From: G963691835 sp963691835
GTDB taxonomy: Bacteria; Pseudomonadota; Alphaproteobacteria; Thalassobaculales; Thalassobaculaceae
NCBI GenBank assembly: GCA_963691835.1
Contig: OY829383.1
Location: 5,394,001-5,458,000, forward strand
Length of the DNA: 64,000 bases
Direction of reading: 5' to 3'
Of the stretch, positions 26,661 through 35,077 are shown one piece after another. The position numbers were made by a program, and so were the translations under genes. The notes under the pieces were generated by a model. It ran no database searches. It saw nothing but the letters and a program-made list of their open reading frames with translations, and was not told the DNA's origin. Positions within the stretch are counted from its first letter, which is position 1, and each line of letters starts with the position of its first letter.

Positions 26661-26688
26661 ATTATACGAACCTTCTTACTAGTGTCAA
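26661..26688 (-). promoter_or_regulatory. strong consensus promoter before rpsM-rpsK-rpoA-rplQ
   Basis: On the minus strand the hexamers TTGACA (26683-26688) and TATAAT (26661-26666) both match the sigma-70 consensus exactly, with a 16-base spacer. The predicted leader to the rpsM ATG is about 105 bases. It lies just downstream of a hairpin that follows adk, so the alpha-operon genes can be expressed independently of the long S10-spc transcript. Confidence 0.8.
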
Positions 26689-26695
26689 CAATCGA

Positions 26696-26713
26696 GGGGC
26701 ACCAAAATGCCCC
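26696..26713 (-). terminator. hairpin after adk, possible partial terminator
   Basis: A six-pair GGGGCA/TGCCCC stem with a TTTTGG loop lies 25 bases after the adk stop and directly upstream of the rpsM promoter. The following bases TCGATTGTT are only moderately U-rich, so termination may be incomplete. Confidence 0.45.
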
Positions 26714-26737
26714 GCGACCGCCAACCTCTTCCTACGG

Positions 26738-27319
26738 TCAAGCCGCTCCCGACACGATCGCGTCGAGCGCCTTGCTTACCTCTTCAATACTGGCCATGCC
26801 GTCAACGGACTTAAGCGCGCCTTTGCTGCGATAGTGCGGCGTGATCGGCGCTGTCTGGGCATGGTAAACCTCAAGACGTTTCTTGAGGGTTTCCTCATTG
26901 TCGTCGGCGCGACGCTCCGACTCCGGCGTTTCCGCGATCCGGGTGCGGATCCGATCGAAGAGGATCGTCTCGTCTACCGACAACTCAATGACATGATCGA
27001 TCTTGAGGCCCTTGGTCTCCAGCATCTCGTCCAACGCCTGAGCCTGGGCAACCGTCCGCGGGAATCCGTCCAGGATAAAACCCTTGGCGCAATCCGGCTC
27101 CTCGATCCGGTCGGCGATCATGGCCACCATGATGTCGTCGGACACAAGCCCGCCGGAATCCATGATGGATTTCGCTTTCTGACCGAGTTCCGAGCCGGAC
27201 GCTACGGCCGCGCGAAGCATGTCGCCGGTCGAGAGCTGGATCATGCCGTGCACCTCTTGAAGGCGCTTGGCTTGGGTGCCCTTTCCGGCTCCCGGCGGAC
27301 CCAAGAGGATCATGTTCAT
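26738..27319 (-). CDS. adk: adenylate kinase (short form)
   Basis: A 193-residue adenylate kinase. The P-loop GPPGAGKGT is at 7-15, STGDMLRAAV near 30, GFILDGFPRT near 80 and RRADDNEETLKKRLEVYH near 137. The LID insertion present in E. coli Adk (214 residues) is absent, as in many alphaproteobacteria. It balances ATP, ADP and AMP. The ATG overlaps the secY stop by four bases. Confidence 0.97.
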   Translation of the reverse strand: MNMILLGPPGAGKGTQAKRLQEVHGMIQLSTGDMLRAAVASGSELGQKAKSIMDSGGLVSDDIMVAMIADRIEEPDCAKGFILDGFPRTVAQAQALDEMLETKGLKIDHVIELSVDETILFDRIRTRIAETPESERRADDNEETLKKRLEVYHAQTAPITPHYRSKGALKSVDGMASIEEVSKALDAIVSGAA

Positions 27320-28665
27320 CCGCGCTTCCCCCTTAACTTGGACTTTTTGATAAGTCCTTCATATTGGTGCGCCAGCATATGCGACTGCACCTGTCCGACC
27401 GTATCCATTGTGACGGTCACGACGATCAGCAAGCTCGTGCCACCGAAGTAGAAGGGCACCGAGTACTGGCTGATAAGCAGTTCCGGCAAGAGACAGACGC
27501 CTGCTAGGTAGAGGGCGCCAACCACCGTCAGCCGGGTAAGCACGAAGTCCAGATAGTCGGCCGTCGCCTTGCCCGGGCGGATGCCAGGCACGAAACCACC
27601 GTACTTCCGGAGGTTATCCGCCGTCTCCACCGGATTGAACACAATCGCGGTGTAGAAGAAGGCGAAGAAGATGATCATCCCCATGTAGACCGCGATGTAG
27701 AGCGGCTGACCGTGACCGAGAAGTGCCGTCACCGTGTTCAGCCACTCCGGCCCTGTGCCGCCGGAGGCCGAGAACTGGGCCACCGTCACCGGCATCAGCA
27801 GGATGGAGCTCGCGAAGATAGGCGGAATAACGCCGGAAACGTTGAGCTTCAGCGGCAGATGAGAGGACTCGCCGCCGAACATGCGGTTGCCAACCTGACG
27901 TTTCGGATACTGGATCAGGATCCGGCGCTGAGACCGCTCGATGAACACGATGAACGCGATAACGGCAACGGCCATCACCAGGATGAAGATGATGAAGCCG
28001 GCCGACAGCGCGCCGGTACGGCCGAGTTCCAACGTCCCCGCAAGGGCGGACGGCAGGTTCGCAACAATACCGGCGAAGATGATCAGCGAGATGCCATTGC
28101 CGATGCCCCGCGCCGTAATCTGCTCACCCAGCCACATCAGGAAAATCGTGCCGCCGACGAGCGTGATGACCGTCGTCGCCCGAAAGAAGAAACCGGGGTC
28201 GATGACCACGGAGCCTGTTGAAGCGGGCATGCTCTCAAGGCCAACCGATATTCCGTACGCCTGAACAGTGGCAAGCAGGACGGTCAGATACCGGGTGTAC
28301 TGGTTCAGCTTCTTGCGGCCGACCTCACCCTCTTTCTTGAGCGTGTCCAGGGTCGGAGAGACCGCCGTCATCAACTGCATGATAATGGCGGCCGAAATGT
28401 ACGGCATGATGTTGAGCGCGAAGATCGTCATGCGACCCAGGGCGCCACCCGCGAACATGTCGAACATGCCGAGGATGCCGCCTGCGTTCTGCTGGAAGAT
28501 TTCCTGCAGAGCGACCGGATCGATACCCGGGATCGGGATATACGTCCCGAGCCGATAGACGACGAGCGCCCCGAGGGTGAACCAAATCCTGCGTCGGAGA
28601 TCGGTAGCCTTCGTAAAGGCGCCAAAACTCATGGTCGATGAGAACTGCTCGGCACTGGAGGCCAT
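27316..28665 (-). CDS. secY: preprotein translocase subunit SecY
   Basis: A 449-residue channel protein with ten predicted membrane helices. Diagnostic parts are the plug and helix 2 region LGRMTIFALNIMPYISAAIIMQL, the cytoplasmic loop ERSQRRILIQYPKRQVGNRMFGG and the late loop KYGGFVPGIRPGKATADYLDFVLTRLTVVGA. It forms the Sec translocon with SecE, encoded at 55310. It is 23 bases after rplO and overlaps adk by four bases. Confidence 0.98.
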   Translation of the reverse strand: MASSAEQFSSTMSFGAFTKATDLRRRIWFTLGALVVYRLGTYIPIPGIDPVALQEIFQQNAGGILGMFDMFAGGALGRMTIFALNIMPYISAAIIMQLMTAVSPTLDTLKKEGEVGRKKLNQYTRYLTVLLATVQAYGISVGLESMPASTGSVVIDPGFFFRATTVITLVGGTIFLMWLGEQITARGIGNGISLIIFAGIVANLPSALAGTLELGRTGALSAGFIIFILVMAVAVIAFIVFIERSQRRILIQYPKRQVGNRMFGGESSHLPLKLNVSGVIPPIFASSILLMPVTVAQFSASGGTGPEWLNTVTALLGHGQPLYIAVYMGMIIFFAFFYTAIVFNPVETADNLRKYGGFVPGIRPGKATADYLDFVLTRLTVVGALYLAGVCLLPELLISQYSVPFYFGGTSLLIVVTVTMDTVGQVQSHMLAHQYEGLIKKSKLRGKRG

Positions 28666-28688
28666 GGGGACTCCTTAAACGGCGGAGG

Positions 28689-29189
28689 TCAGGCCGACGC
28701 CTCGCTCGCGTCCACCCCCTCGCCCTTCTTGGCGACGGAAACGGTAACGGACCCACCGGCTTTCTCGACAGCCTCAATGGCGGCCTTCGATGCACCGGCA
28801 ACGTCTAGAGTTACTTTGGCGCTGAACTCGCCTTTCGCAAGCACGCGAACGCCATGCTTCGCGGCTCCGGCCAATCCAGCCGCCTGAAGGGCAGCATGAT
28901 CAATCGTCGCAGACGCGTCGAGTTTGCCCGCGTCAATCGCCGCCTGCATGCGTCCAAGGTTCACAACCGCATAATCCTTGCGGAAGATATTGTTGAAGCC
29001 ACGCTTCGGAAGACGCCTGTTGATCGGCATCTGGCCACCCTCGAAGCCATTGATGGCAACGCCGGACCGTGCCTTCTGACCTTTGTGGCCCTTGCCCGCC
29101 GTCTTGCCGGTGCCGGAACCCGCACCACGGCCAATCCGCTTACGCGGTCGGCGGGCGCCGTCATTGTCCCTGAGATCATTCAGTCTCAT
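28689..29189 (-). CDS. rplO: 50S ribosomal protein L15
   Basis: Start at ATG 29189, preceded by AGGA at eight bases; the product then begins MRLNDLRDNDGARRPRKRIGRG as expected. The 166-residue protein keeps GSGTGKTAGKGHKGQKARSG and the GFEGGQMPINRRLPKRGFNN region that contacts 23S rRNA. It is followed by secY at 23 bases. The gap from rpmD (93 bases) is larger than most in this run. Confidence 0.97.
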   Translation of the reverse strand: MRLNDLRDNDGARRPRKRIGRGAGSGTGKTAGKGHKGQKARSGVAINGFEGGQMPINRRLPKRGFNNIFRKDYAVVNLGRMQAAIDAGKLDASATIDHAALQAAGLAGAAKHGVRVLAKGEFSAKVTLDVAGASKAAIEAVEKAGGSVTVSVAKKGEGVDASEASA

Positions 29190-29282
29190 TGCCGTCATCC
29201 TTTTTCGATCCAACTGTCCGACCGATGGGAGGAGATCCCGTCTCCCAAACATCCATCGGACGGCCGGAACGTCGCCCGTCTA

Positions 29283-29477
29283 TCAGGCTTCGCTTTCGAC
29301 CCGGACAAGGTGAGACACCTTGTCGATCATGCCCCTCACCGCCGGCGTGTCCTCAAGGACCCGCGTCCGGTGCATTTTGTTGAGCCCAAGACCCACAAGG
29401 GTCTGGCGCTGATCCCGCCGGCGGCCGATCGGGCTGCCGATCTGGGTGACCGTGATGGTCTTGTTATCGTCGCTCAT
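29283..29477 (-). CDS. rpmD: 50S ribosomal protein L30
   Basis: A 64-residue L30 with the conserved core ITVTQIGSPIGRRRDQRQTL and VGLGLNKMHRTRVLEDTPAVRGMI. It is of normal bacterial length and sits 17 bases after rpsE. Confidence 0.97.
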   Translation of the reverse strand: MSDDNKTITVTQIGSPIGRRRDQRQTLVGLGLNKMHRTRVLEDTPAVRGMIDKVSHLVRVESEA

Positions 29478-29494
29478 CGTTCGATCCCGTTCGC

Positions 29495-30070
29495 TCAGGC
29501 CTCAGCCGCCGCGACAGCGTCCGCCTCGTCCTCACGACGATCGCGACCGAAGATCTCCGCGACCTTCCGGCCCCGCTTCGCCGCGACCTGACGCGGAGAC
29601 GTGATGCCTTTCAGCGCCTCGAACGTCGCCTTGATCATGTTGTGCGGGTTGGACGTGCCGATCGACTTCGCCACAACGTCTTGAACACCAAGGGATTCAA
29701 AGACCGCGCGCATCGGACCGCCTGCGATGATGCCGGTACCTGCCGGCGCCATGCGAAGCTGAACCCGGCCCGCACCAAAGCGACCAAAGATGTCGTGATG
29801 CAGGGTACGGCCTTCCCGCAGCGGCACACGGATCATGGTGCGCTTGGCCTGCTCCGTCGCCTTGCGGATCGCCTCCGGCACTTCGCGGGCTTTGCCCGAA
29901 CCGTAGCCAACCCGGCCACGGCCGTCGCCAACCACCACCAGGGCCGCGAAGCCGAAGCGCCGACCACCCTTGACCACCTTGGCCACGCGGTTGATCCCGA
30001 CGAGCTTCTCGACCAGTTCCGGATCGTCGCGTCCGCCGCGATCCCGTTCCTGCCTGTCCGGCCGTGCCAT
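29495..30070 (-). CDS. rpsE: 30S ribosomal protein S5
   Basis: Start at ATG 30070 behind GAGGAGG at six bases, giving 191 residues. The N-terminal RNA-binding domain reads VKGGRRFGFAALVVVGDGRGRVGYGSGKAREV; the C-terminal domain includes GTGIIAGGPMRAVFESLGVQDVVAKS. The last 30 residues are a variable acidic tail. It takes part in decoding accuracy. The upstream rplR stop is 13 bases away. Confidence 0.98.
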   Translation of the reverse strand: MARPDRQERDRGGRDDPELVEKLVGINRVAKVVKGGRRFGFAALVVVGDGRGRVGYGSGKAREVPEAIRKATEQAKRTMIRVPLREGRTLHHDIFGRFGAGRVQLRMAPAGTGIIAGGPMRAVFESLGVQDVVAKSIGTSNPHNMIKATFEALKGITSPRQVAAKRGRKVAEIFGRDRREDEADAVAAAEA

Positions 30071-30083
30071 GCTCGACCTCCTC

Positions 30084-30446
30084 TCAGAACTTAAGACCGG
30101 CTTCACGCGCCGCGTCAGCGAGCGCCTTTACCCGGCCATGAAAACGGTAGCCGCCGCGGTCGAAAACGACCTCCGACACGCCCTTGCCAACCGCCCGCTC
30201 GGCAATCAGCTTGCCCACAACCGCCGCCGCGTCCTTGTCGGCACCGGTCTTCAGGTCACCCCTGATATCCTTCTCGATCGAAGACGCCGATGCGATCGTA
30301 AGACCGGCACCATCGTCGATGATCTGGGCATAGATGTTCTTTGACGACCGGAAAACCGAAAGTCTCGGCCGTCCATCCGCCTTCTTGCGGAGCGCCGTCC
30401 GGGTCCGAGCCCGGCGCCGCTCGAAAAGCTGTTTCGAGGTCAACAT
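30084..30446 (-). CDS. rplR: 50S ribosomal protein L18
   Basis: The ATG at 30446 gives a 120-residue protein of standard length; the longer frame overlaps rplF and is spurious there. Conserved features are RRARTRTALRKKADGRPRLSVFRSSKNIYAQIIDD and the C-terminal VVFDRGGYRFHGRVKALADAAREAGLKF. L18 binds 5S rRNA. It lies 11 bases after rplF. Confidence 0.98.
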   Translation of the reverse strand: MLTSKQLFERRRARTRTALRKKADGRPRLSVFRSSKNIYAQIIDDGAGLTIASASSIEKDIRGDLKTGADKDAAAVVGKLIAERAVGKGVSEVVFDRGGYRFHGRVKALADAAREAGLKF

Positions 30447-30457
30447 TCCCTGGGCCC

Positions 30458-30991
30458 TTACTTCTTCTTGCCTTCCTTGCGGAGGATCGTCTCGGTCGCG
30501 TACTTGACACCCTTGCCCTTGAAAGGCTCCGGCGGACGGTACGCACGAATCTCGGCGGCCATCTGACCGACGCGCTGCTTGTCGGCACCGTGCAACTCGA
30601 TTGCCGTCGGCGTCTCGCACTTCACCTTGATGTCGTCCGGGATCGGGTAACGAACCGGGTGGCTGTAGCCGAGTGCCAAGACAAGATCCTTGCCCTCAAC
30701 TGCGGCACGATAACCGACACCGTTGATCTCAAGCTTCACGGTGAAGCCTTCACTCACCCCGGTCACCAGATTGGCGATCCGCGCGCGCATCGTGCCCCAC
30801 ATCATGCGGGACTGCTTGCTCGCCGTTGACGGGGTCACGGTGACCTTGCCGTCATCCAGCTCGACGCTGACCAAACTGTTCAGACCGCAGCTCAGCTCTC
30901 CGAGCTTGCCCTTGGCTTTGACCGCATCGTTGGCGATCTCGACGGTAACGCCGCTCGGAACAACAACGGGGTTTTTTCCCACGCGTGACAT
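30458..30991 (-). CDS. rplF: 50S ribosomal protein L6
   Basis: A 177-residue L6 with MSRVGKNPVVVPSGVTVEI at the N-terminus and the C-terminal RNA-binding segment RAYRPPEPFKGKGVKYATETILRKEGKKK. It lies near the sarcin-ricin loop in the 50S subunit. Gaps are 11 bases on either side. Confidence 0.98.
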   Translation of the reverse strand: MSRVGKNPVVVPSGVTVEIANDAVKAKGKLGELSCGLNSLVSVELDDGKVTVTPSTASKQSRMMWGTMRARIANLVTGVSEGFTVKLEINGVGYRAAVEGKDLVLALGYSHPVRYPIPDDIKVKCETPTAIELHGADKQRVGQMAAEIRAYRPPEPFKGKGVKYATETILRKEGKKK

Positions 30992-31002
30992 CGTGCCCTC
31001 CG

Positions 31003-31401
31003 TCAGAACACTTTGCAGAGGACTTCGCCGCCCACATTGGCGGCACGGGCCTCATTGTCGGACATCACGCCGCGCGGAGTCGACAGGATCGAAATTCCGA
31101 GCCCGTTGTACACGCGATTGAGATCCTTGATCTTCGAATACACTCGGCGACCCGGACGCGACACGCGCTGGATCTCGCGGATGACAGGGTCACCCTCGTG
31201 GTACTTGAGCTCGATCGACAGCTCACCCATGCCCGGACGGGATTCGCCGGTGGTGTAGCCGCGGATGTAGCCTTCGCGCTGCAGGACATCCAGAACGTTG
31301 CTCCGGAGCTTGGAGGCGGGGCTGAGAACCACCGTCTTCCGTGCACCCTGGCCGTTCCGGATCCGGGTCAGCAGGTCCCCGAGGGGATCGCTCATCGCCA
31401 T
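31003..31401 (-). CDS. rpsH: 30S ribosomal protein S8
   Basis: A 132-residue S8. MSDPLGDLLTRIRNGQGARK opens the protein and the C-terminal GLGISILSTPRGVMSDNEARAANVGGEVLCKVF is diagnostic. The ATG at 31401 has AGGAGG nine bases upstream; the ATG six bases later is also possible. In E. coli S8 represses its own spc operon by binding the rplE leader; no comparable structure was checked here. Confidence 0.98.
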   Translation of the reverse strand: MAMSDPLGDLLTRIRNGQGARKTVVLSPASKLRSNVLDVLQREGYIRGYTTGESRPGMGELSIELKYHEGDPVIREIQRVSRPGRRVYSKIKDLNRVYNGLGISILSTPRGVMSDNEARAANVGGEVLCKVF

Positions 31402-31416
31402 GTCCGATGTCCTCCT

Positions 31417-31722
31417 TTACCAGCTCGACTTGACGAGACCGGGGATCTGCCCGGTCGAGCCGAGTTCGCGCAACGCAATGCGCGACATCTTGAGCTTCCG
31501 ATAGTACGCCCGCGGACGGCCGGTGATCTCGCACCGGTTCCGCAGCCGGATCTTCGCACTGTTGCGCGGCATCGCCGCCAGTTTGAGGGTCGCCTGAAAA
31601 CGCTCCTCAATCGGCGCGCCCCGGTCGGCGGCAATCGCCTTCAGCCGGTCGCGGCGGGAGGCGTGTGCCTTAACCTTGGCGGCACGGTTCTTGTTATTCT
31701 GAATGGCGCTCTTTTTCGCCAT
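31417..31722 (-). CDS. rpsN: 30S ribosomal protein S14 (long, zinc-free form)
   Basis: A 101-residue S14 of the long type, without the CxxC zinc motifs of the short form. Conserved MAKKSAIQNN and RLRNRCEITGRPRAYYRKLKMSRIALRELG are present. GGAGG precedes the ATG. It is 18 bases after rplE. Confidence 0.98.
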   Translation of the reverse strand: MAKKSAIQNNKNRAAKVKAHASRRDRLKAIAADRGAPIEERFQATLKLAAMPRNSAKIRLRNRCEITGRPRAYYRKLKMSRIALRELGSTGQIPGLVKSSW

Positions 31723-31740
31723 GACCGTCCTCCTGACCGC

Positions 31741-32283
31741 TCAAGCAACGAACGGGAAGTTGAACCGCTTGAGAAGCTCACGCCCCTCTTCGTCGGTCTT
31801 CGCCGTCGTCACGATGATGATGTCCATGCCCCGGATCTCGTCGACCTTGTCGTAGTCGATCTCGGGAAACACGATCTGCTCTTTCAGGCCCATGGCGTAG
31901 TTGCCGCGGCCATCGAAACTCTTGCCGTTCAGGCCCCGGAAGTCCCGGACGCGCGGCAGCGCGATGTTCACCAGCCGGTCGATGAACTCGTACATCCGCT
32001 CCTGACGAAGAGTCACCTTGCAACCGAGCGGCATGCCCTCGCGAACCTTGAAGCCGGCGACCGACTTCTTCGCGCGGGTGATGACCGGCTTCTGCCCGGT
32101 GATCTTCGCGAGATCGCCCGCGGCGGCCTGGACCTTCTTGCTGTCCTGCACCGCTTCACCGACGCCGATGTTGATCACGACCTTCTCAAGCTTCGGGACC
32201 TCGTGGGCGTTGTTGTAATCAAACGCCCCAAGCATCTCCGGCCTGATCGCCGTCTCGTAATGTTCTTTCAGTCGCGCGGCCAT
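31741..32283 (-). CDS. rplE: 50S ribosomal protein L5
   Basis: A 180-residue L5 with KLEKVVINIGVGEAVQDSKKVQAA, KKSVAGFKVREGMPLGCKVTLR and the C-terminal GMDIIIVTTAKTDEEGRELLKRFNFPF. It binds 5S rRNA and contacts S13 across the subunit bridge. It is 17 bases after rplX. Confidence 0.98.
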   Translation of the reverse strand: MAARLKEHYETAIRPEMLGAFDYNNAHEVPKLEKVVINIGVGEAVQDSKKVQAAAGDLAKITGQKPVITRAKKSVAGFKVREGMPLGCKVTLRQERMYEFIDRLVNIALPRVRDFRGLNGKSFDGRGNYAMGLKEQIVFPEIDYDKVDEIRGMDIIIVTTAKTDEEGRELLKRFNFPFVA

Positions 32284-32300
32284 ATCCGTCGCTCCAATCC

Positions 32301-32624
32301 TTAAGCGTCGACCTGCTCGCCGGAACGCTTCGCGAAGCGCACCTTGCGGCCGTCGTCCAGGGTCTTGTAGCCGACGCGCGTCGCTTCACCGCTCTTCGGG
32401 TCGGCAATCGCCACGTTGGAAATATGAATTGGGGCCTCACGCTCGATGATGCCGCCGGCGTTGGTCTGGCTTGGCCGGGTGTGGCGCTTCATGACGTTGA
32501 CGCCACGCACAACGACCCGGTCGGACTCACGAACGACGCGGATAACCTCGCCCTTCTTGCCCTTATCCTTGCCGGTCCGGACGACAACCTCGTCCCCGGT
32601 CTTGATCTTGAACTTCTTCGCCAT
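32301..32624 (-). CDS. rplX: 50S ribosomal protein L24
   Basis: A 107-residue L24 read from ATG 32624, which overlaps the rplN stop codon by one base (TGATG) and has GGAGG seven bases upstream. The KOW region KIKTGDEVVVRTGKDKGKKGEVIRV and the GVNVMKRHTRPSQ segment identify it. L24 helps start 50S assembly. Confidence 0.98.
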   Translation of the reverse strand: MAKKFKIKTGDEVVVRTGKDKGKKGEVIRVVRESDRVVVRGVNVMKRHTRPSQTNAGGIIEREAPIHISNVAIADPKSGEATRVGYKTLDDGRKVRFAKRSGEQVDA

Positions 32625-32992
32625 CACAGCACCTCCGGCGCCAGGGAGACGATCTTCATGAACCGCTTGGCGCGCAGCTCACGGGTGACCGGGCCAAAAA
32701 TACGGGTACCGATCGGCTCGTTCTGCTTGTTGATCAGGACGGCCGCGTTCTTGTCGAAGCGGATGGCCGATCCATCGTCCCGGCGGATGTCCTTGGCGGT
32801 GCGCACGATCACGGCGCGCAGCACGTCGCCCTTCTTCACCTTACCCCGCGGGATCGCCTCCTTGACGGACACAACGATTACGTCGCCGATGCCGGCAACT
32901 TTCCGCTTGGAGCCACCCAAGACCTTAATGCACTGAACCCGGCGAGCACCTGAATTGTCGGCGACGTCGAGGTTTGACTGCATCTGAATCAT
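32624..32992 (-). CDS. rplN: 50S ribosomal protein L14
   Basis: A 122-residue L14 with MIQMQSNLDVADNSGARRVQCIKVLGG and FDKNAAVLINKQNEPIGTRIFGPVTRELR. GGGAGGG precedes the ATG. It begins the spc gene order and follows rpsQ by 13 bases without a visible promoter, so S10 and spc genes are probably one transcript. Confidence 0.98.
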   Translation of the reverse strand: MIQMQSNLDVADNSGARRVQCIKVLGGSKRKVAGIGDVIVVSVKEAIPRGKVKKGDVLRAVIVRTAKDIRRDDGSAIRFDKNAAVLINKQNEPIGTRIFGPVTRELRAKRFMKIVSLAPEVL

Positions 32993-33005
32993 GTCAAACC
33001 CTCCC

Positions 33006-33263
33006 TCAGGCGCCTGCGCACTCAGCCGACGCGTCGTCGACGATCACTTCCCAGGTCTTCCGCTTGGAGATCGGCGCGCACTCACGGATGCGGACGATAT
33101 CCCCTTGCTTGAACTGGTTCGCTTCATCGTGCGCGGCGAACTTCTTCGACCGGGTGATGAACTTCTTATAGATCGGGTGCATCACGCGCCGCTCGACCCG
33201 GACGACAATCGTTTTGTCGCCTTTGTCGCTCACGACGGTTCCCTGCATCACGCGCCTGGGCAT
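33006..33263 (-). CDS. rpsQ: 30S ribosomal protein S17
   Basis: An 85-residue S17 with the OB-fold core LQGTVVS-type opening (MQGTVVSDKGDKTIVVRVER), HPIYKKFITRSKKFAAHDE and GDIVRIRECAPISKRKTWEV. It binds helix 11 of 16S rRNA. It lies 28 bases after rpmC. Confidence 0.98.
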   Translation of the reverse strand: MPRRVMQGTVVSDKGDKTIVVRVERRVMHPIYKKFITRSKKFAAHDEANQFKQGDIVRIRECAPISKRKTWEVIVDDASAECAGA

Positions 33264-33291
33264 CGCCTCGTCTCCTCGAACCTCGCCGCCG

Positions 33292-33504
33292 TCAGCCGGC
33301 AGCGCGGGCTTCGCGCGCCCGCTCGCTCATAATCGTCTTGATCCGGGCGACATCGCGCCGGACAAGCCGCATCCGTGCCGTGCTCTCAAGCTGGCCTGAG
33401 GCCTGCTGAAAGCGCAGATTGAACTGTTCCTTCTTGAGCTCGATCAGCGACGCCTTGAGTTCGTCGTCTGTCTTCGCCCGGAAATCTTCAGCCTTGGTCG
33501 CCAT
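33292..33504 (-). CDS. rpmC: 50S ribosomal protein L29
   Basis: A 70-residue L29 with the DFRAKTDDELKASLIELKKEQFNLRFQQASGQLE helix pair and RRDVARIKTIMSER. It lies at the exit tunnel near the SRP and trigger-factor site. It is 48 bases after rplP. Confidence 0.97.
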   Translation of the reverse strand: MATKAEDFRAKTDDELKASLIELKKEQFNLRFQQASGQLESTARMRLVRRDVARIKTIMSERAREARAAG

Positions 33505-33552
33505 AACGGCTCCTCCTTCGTCCCGTCGCCCGCCAGGGGTCTCCCCTTGGCG

Positions 33553-33966
33553 TTACTCGCCGAGACGCGTCACGAAACGCGTGTCGATCGGCAGCTTTGC
33601 CGACGCCAGCGCGAATGCCTCGCGCGCCAAATCCTGTGGCACGCCGTCCAACTCAAACATGATCCGGCCCGGTTTCACCCGGCAGACCCAGAACTCGGGA
33701 GAGCCCTTGCCCTTACCCATCCGGACTTCGGCCGGCTTGCTCGACACCGGCACGTCCGGGAAGATCCGGATCCAGACGCGGCCCACACGGCGGATACGAC
33801 GCGTGATCGCCCGACGAGCAGCCTCGATCTGACGCGCGGTGATGCGCGCCGGCTCCACGGCCTTCAAGCCATAGGCGCCGAAATTCAGTTGCGTGCCGCC
33901 CTTAGCAAGACCGTGGATACGGCCCTTGTGCTGCTTGCGGAACTTGGTGCGCTTCGGACTCAACAT
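33553..33966 (-). CDS. rplP: 50S ribosomal protein L16
   Basis: A 137-residue L16 with MLSPKRTKFRKQHKGRIHG, VRIFPDVPVS-like segment and MGKGKGSPEFWVCRVKPGRIMFEL. It helps position A-site tRNA. It is 27 bases after rpsC. Confidence 0.98.
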   Translation of the reverse strand: MLSPKRTKFRKQHKGRIHGLAKGGTQLNFGAYGLKAVEPARITARQIEAARRAITRRIRRVGRVWIRIFPDVPVSSKPAEVRMGKGKGSPEFWVCRVKPGRIMFELDGVPQDLAREAFALASAKLPIDTRFVTRLGE

Positions 33967-33993
33967 CGTCCGTCTCCCGTCCTCGGTTCCCGA

Positions 33994-34680
33994 TCAGCGC
34001 TGGGACGAGCCCGGCTGCTGATCAGCCTGGCGCTTGTCCTGAGCCATCGGGTCGTGGGCCATGATCTCGCCCTTGAACACCCAAACCTTCACGCCGCACG
34101 CCCCATAGGTCGTGTGCGCGGTCGCCTGCCCGTAATCAATGTCGGCCCGCAGCGTGTGAAGCGGCACGCGGCCTTCACGATACCACTCCGTCCGCGCGAT
34201 CTCCGCGCCGCCGAGACGGCCGGCACAGTTGATCCGGATACCCTGGGCGCCAAGCCGCATGGCCGACTGCACGGCCCGCTTCATGGCGCGGCGGAACGCA
34301 ACCCGGCGCTCCAGTTGCTGGGCGATGTTCTCGGCGACCAATTTCGCATCGATCTCCGGCTTCCGGATTTCGACGATGTTCAGGTTCACGTCGGTGCCGG
34401 TCATCTTCGAGAGATCACCGCGCAGCTTCTCGATGTCCTGGCCCTTCTTGCCGATCACCACGCCCGGCCGTGCCGTATAAAGCGTGACCCGGGCCCGCTT
34501 AGCCGGACGCTCGATCGTCACCCGGCTGACACCAGCTTGGTGAAGACGCTTTTGAAGGTAGGTCCGGAGACGCAGATCCTGATGCAACAGGTCCGCGTAG
34601 CCACGGGCGGCATACCAACGCGAGTCCCAGGTCCGGTTGATGCCGAGGCGCAGGCCGATCGGATTAACCTTATGTCCCAT
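33994..34680 (-). CDS. rpsC: 30S ribosomal protein S3
   Basis: A 228-residue S3 with MGHKVNPIGLRLGINRTWDSRWYA, the KH-domain loop ARPGVVIGKKGQDIEKL and the C-terminal GRLGGAEIARTEWYREGRVPLHTLRADIDYG. The C-terminal tail is Gln/Arg-rich. The ATG overlaps the last base of the rplV stop codon. Confidence 0.98.
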   Translation of the reverse strand: MGHKVNPIGLRLGINRTWDSRWYAARGYADLLHQDLRLRTYLQKRLHQAGVSRVTIERPAKRARVTLYTARPGVVIGKKGQDIEKLRGDLSKMTGTDVNLNIVEIRKPEIDAKLVAENIAQQLERRVAFRRAMKRAVQSAMRLGAQGIRINCAGRLGGAEIARTEWYREGRVPLHTLRADIDYGQATAHTTYGACGVKVWVFKGEIMAHDPMAQDKRQADQQPGSSQR

Positions 34681-35060
34681 TACGCAGTCTCCTCGCGCTC
34701 ACGCACGATCAGGGTCAGGTGCGAAAACGGCTTCTGAATGCGGCCGGCGCGGCCCCGCGCCCGAGCGTGGAACCGTTTCATGACGAGGCTCTTGCCGACG
34801 AACGCCTCTTTCACATAGAGGCGGTCAACATCGAGCTGGTGATTGTTCTCAGCGTTCGCGATGGCGGACTGGAGCGCCTTCTTCACGTCGTTGGCGATCC
34901 GACGCTTGGAGAACGTCAGAAGCGCCAAGGCGCGGTCCGCACTTTGCCCCCGGATCATGGAAGCAACGAGATTGAGCTTCTGCGGGCTCACGCGGAGGTT
35001 GGCGAGCACCGCCTTGGCCTCCGTGTCGTCGAGCCGCCGCTCGGCTACTGGCTTACCCAT
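34680..35060 (-). CDS. rplV: 50S ribosomal protein L22
   Basis: A 126-residue L22 with VLANLRVSPQKLNLVASMIRG, the tunnel-lining beta-hairpin region and the C-terminal HARARGRAGRIQKPFSHLTLIV. It follows rpsS by 17 bases and overlaps rpsC by one. Confidence 0.98.
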   Translation of the reverse strand: MGKPVAERRLDDTEAKAVLANLRVSPQKLNLVASMIRGQSADRALALLTFSKRRIANDVKKALQSAIANAENNHQLDVDRLYVKEAFVGKSLVMKRFHARARGRAGRIQKPFSHLTLIVREREETA

Positions 35061-35077
35061 CGTGTCTCTCCGCCCGA

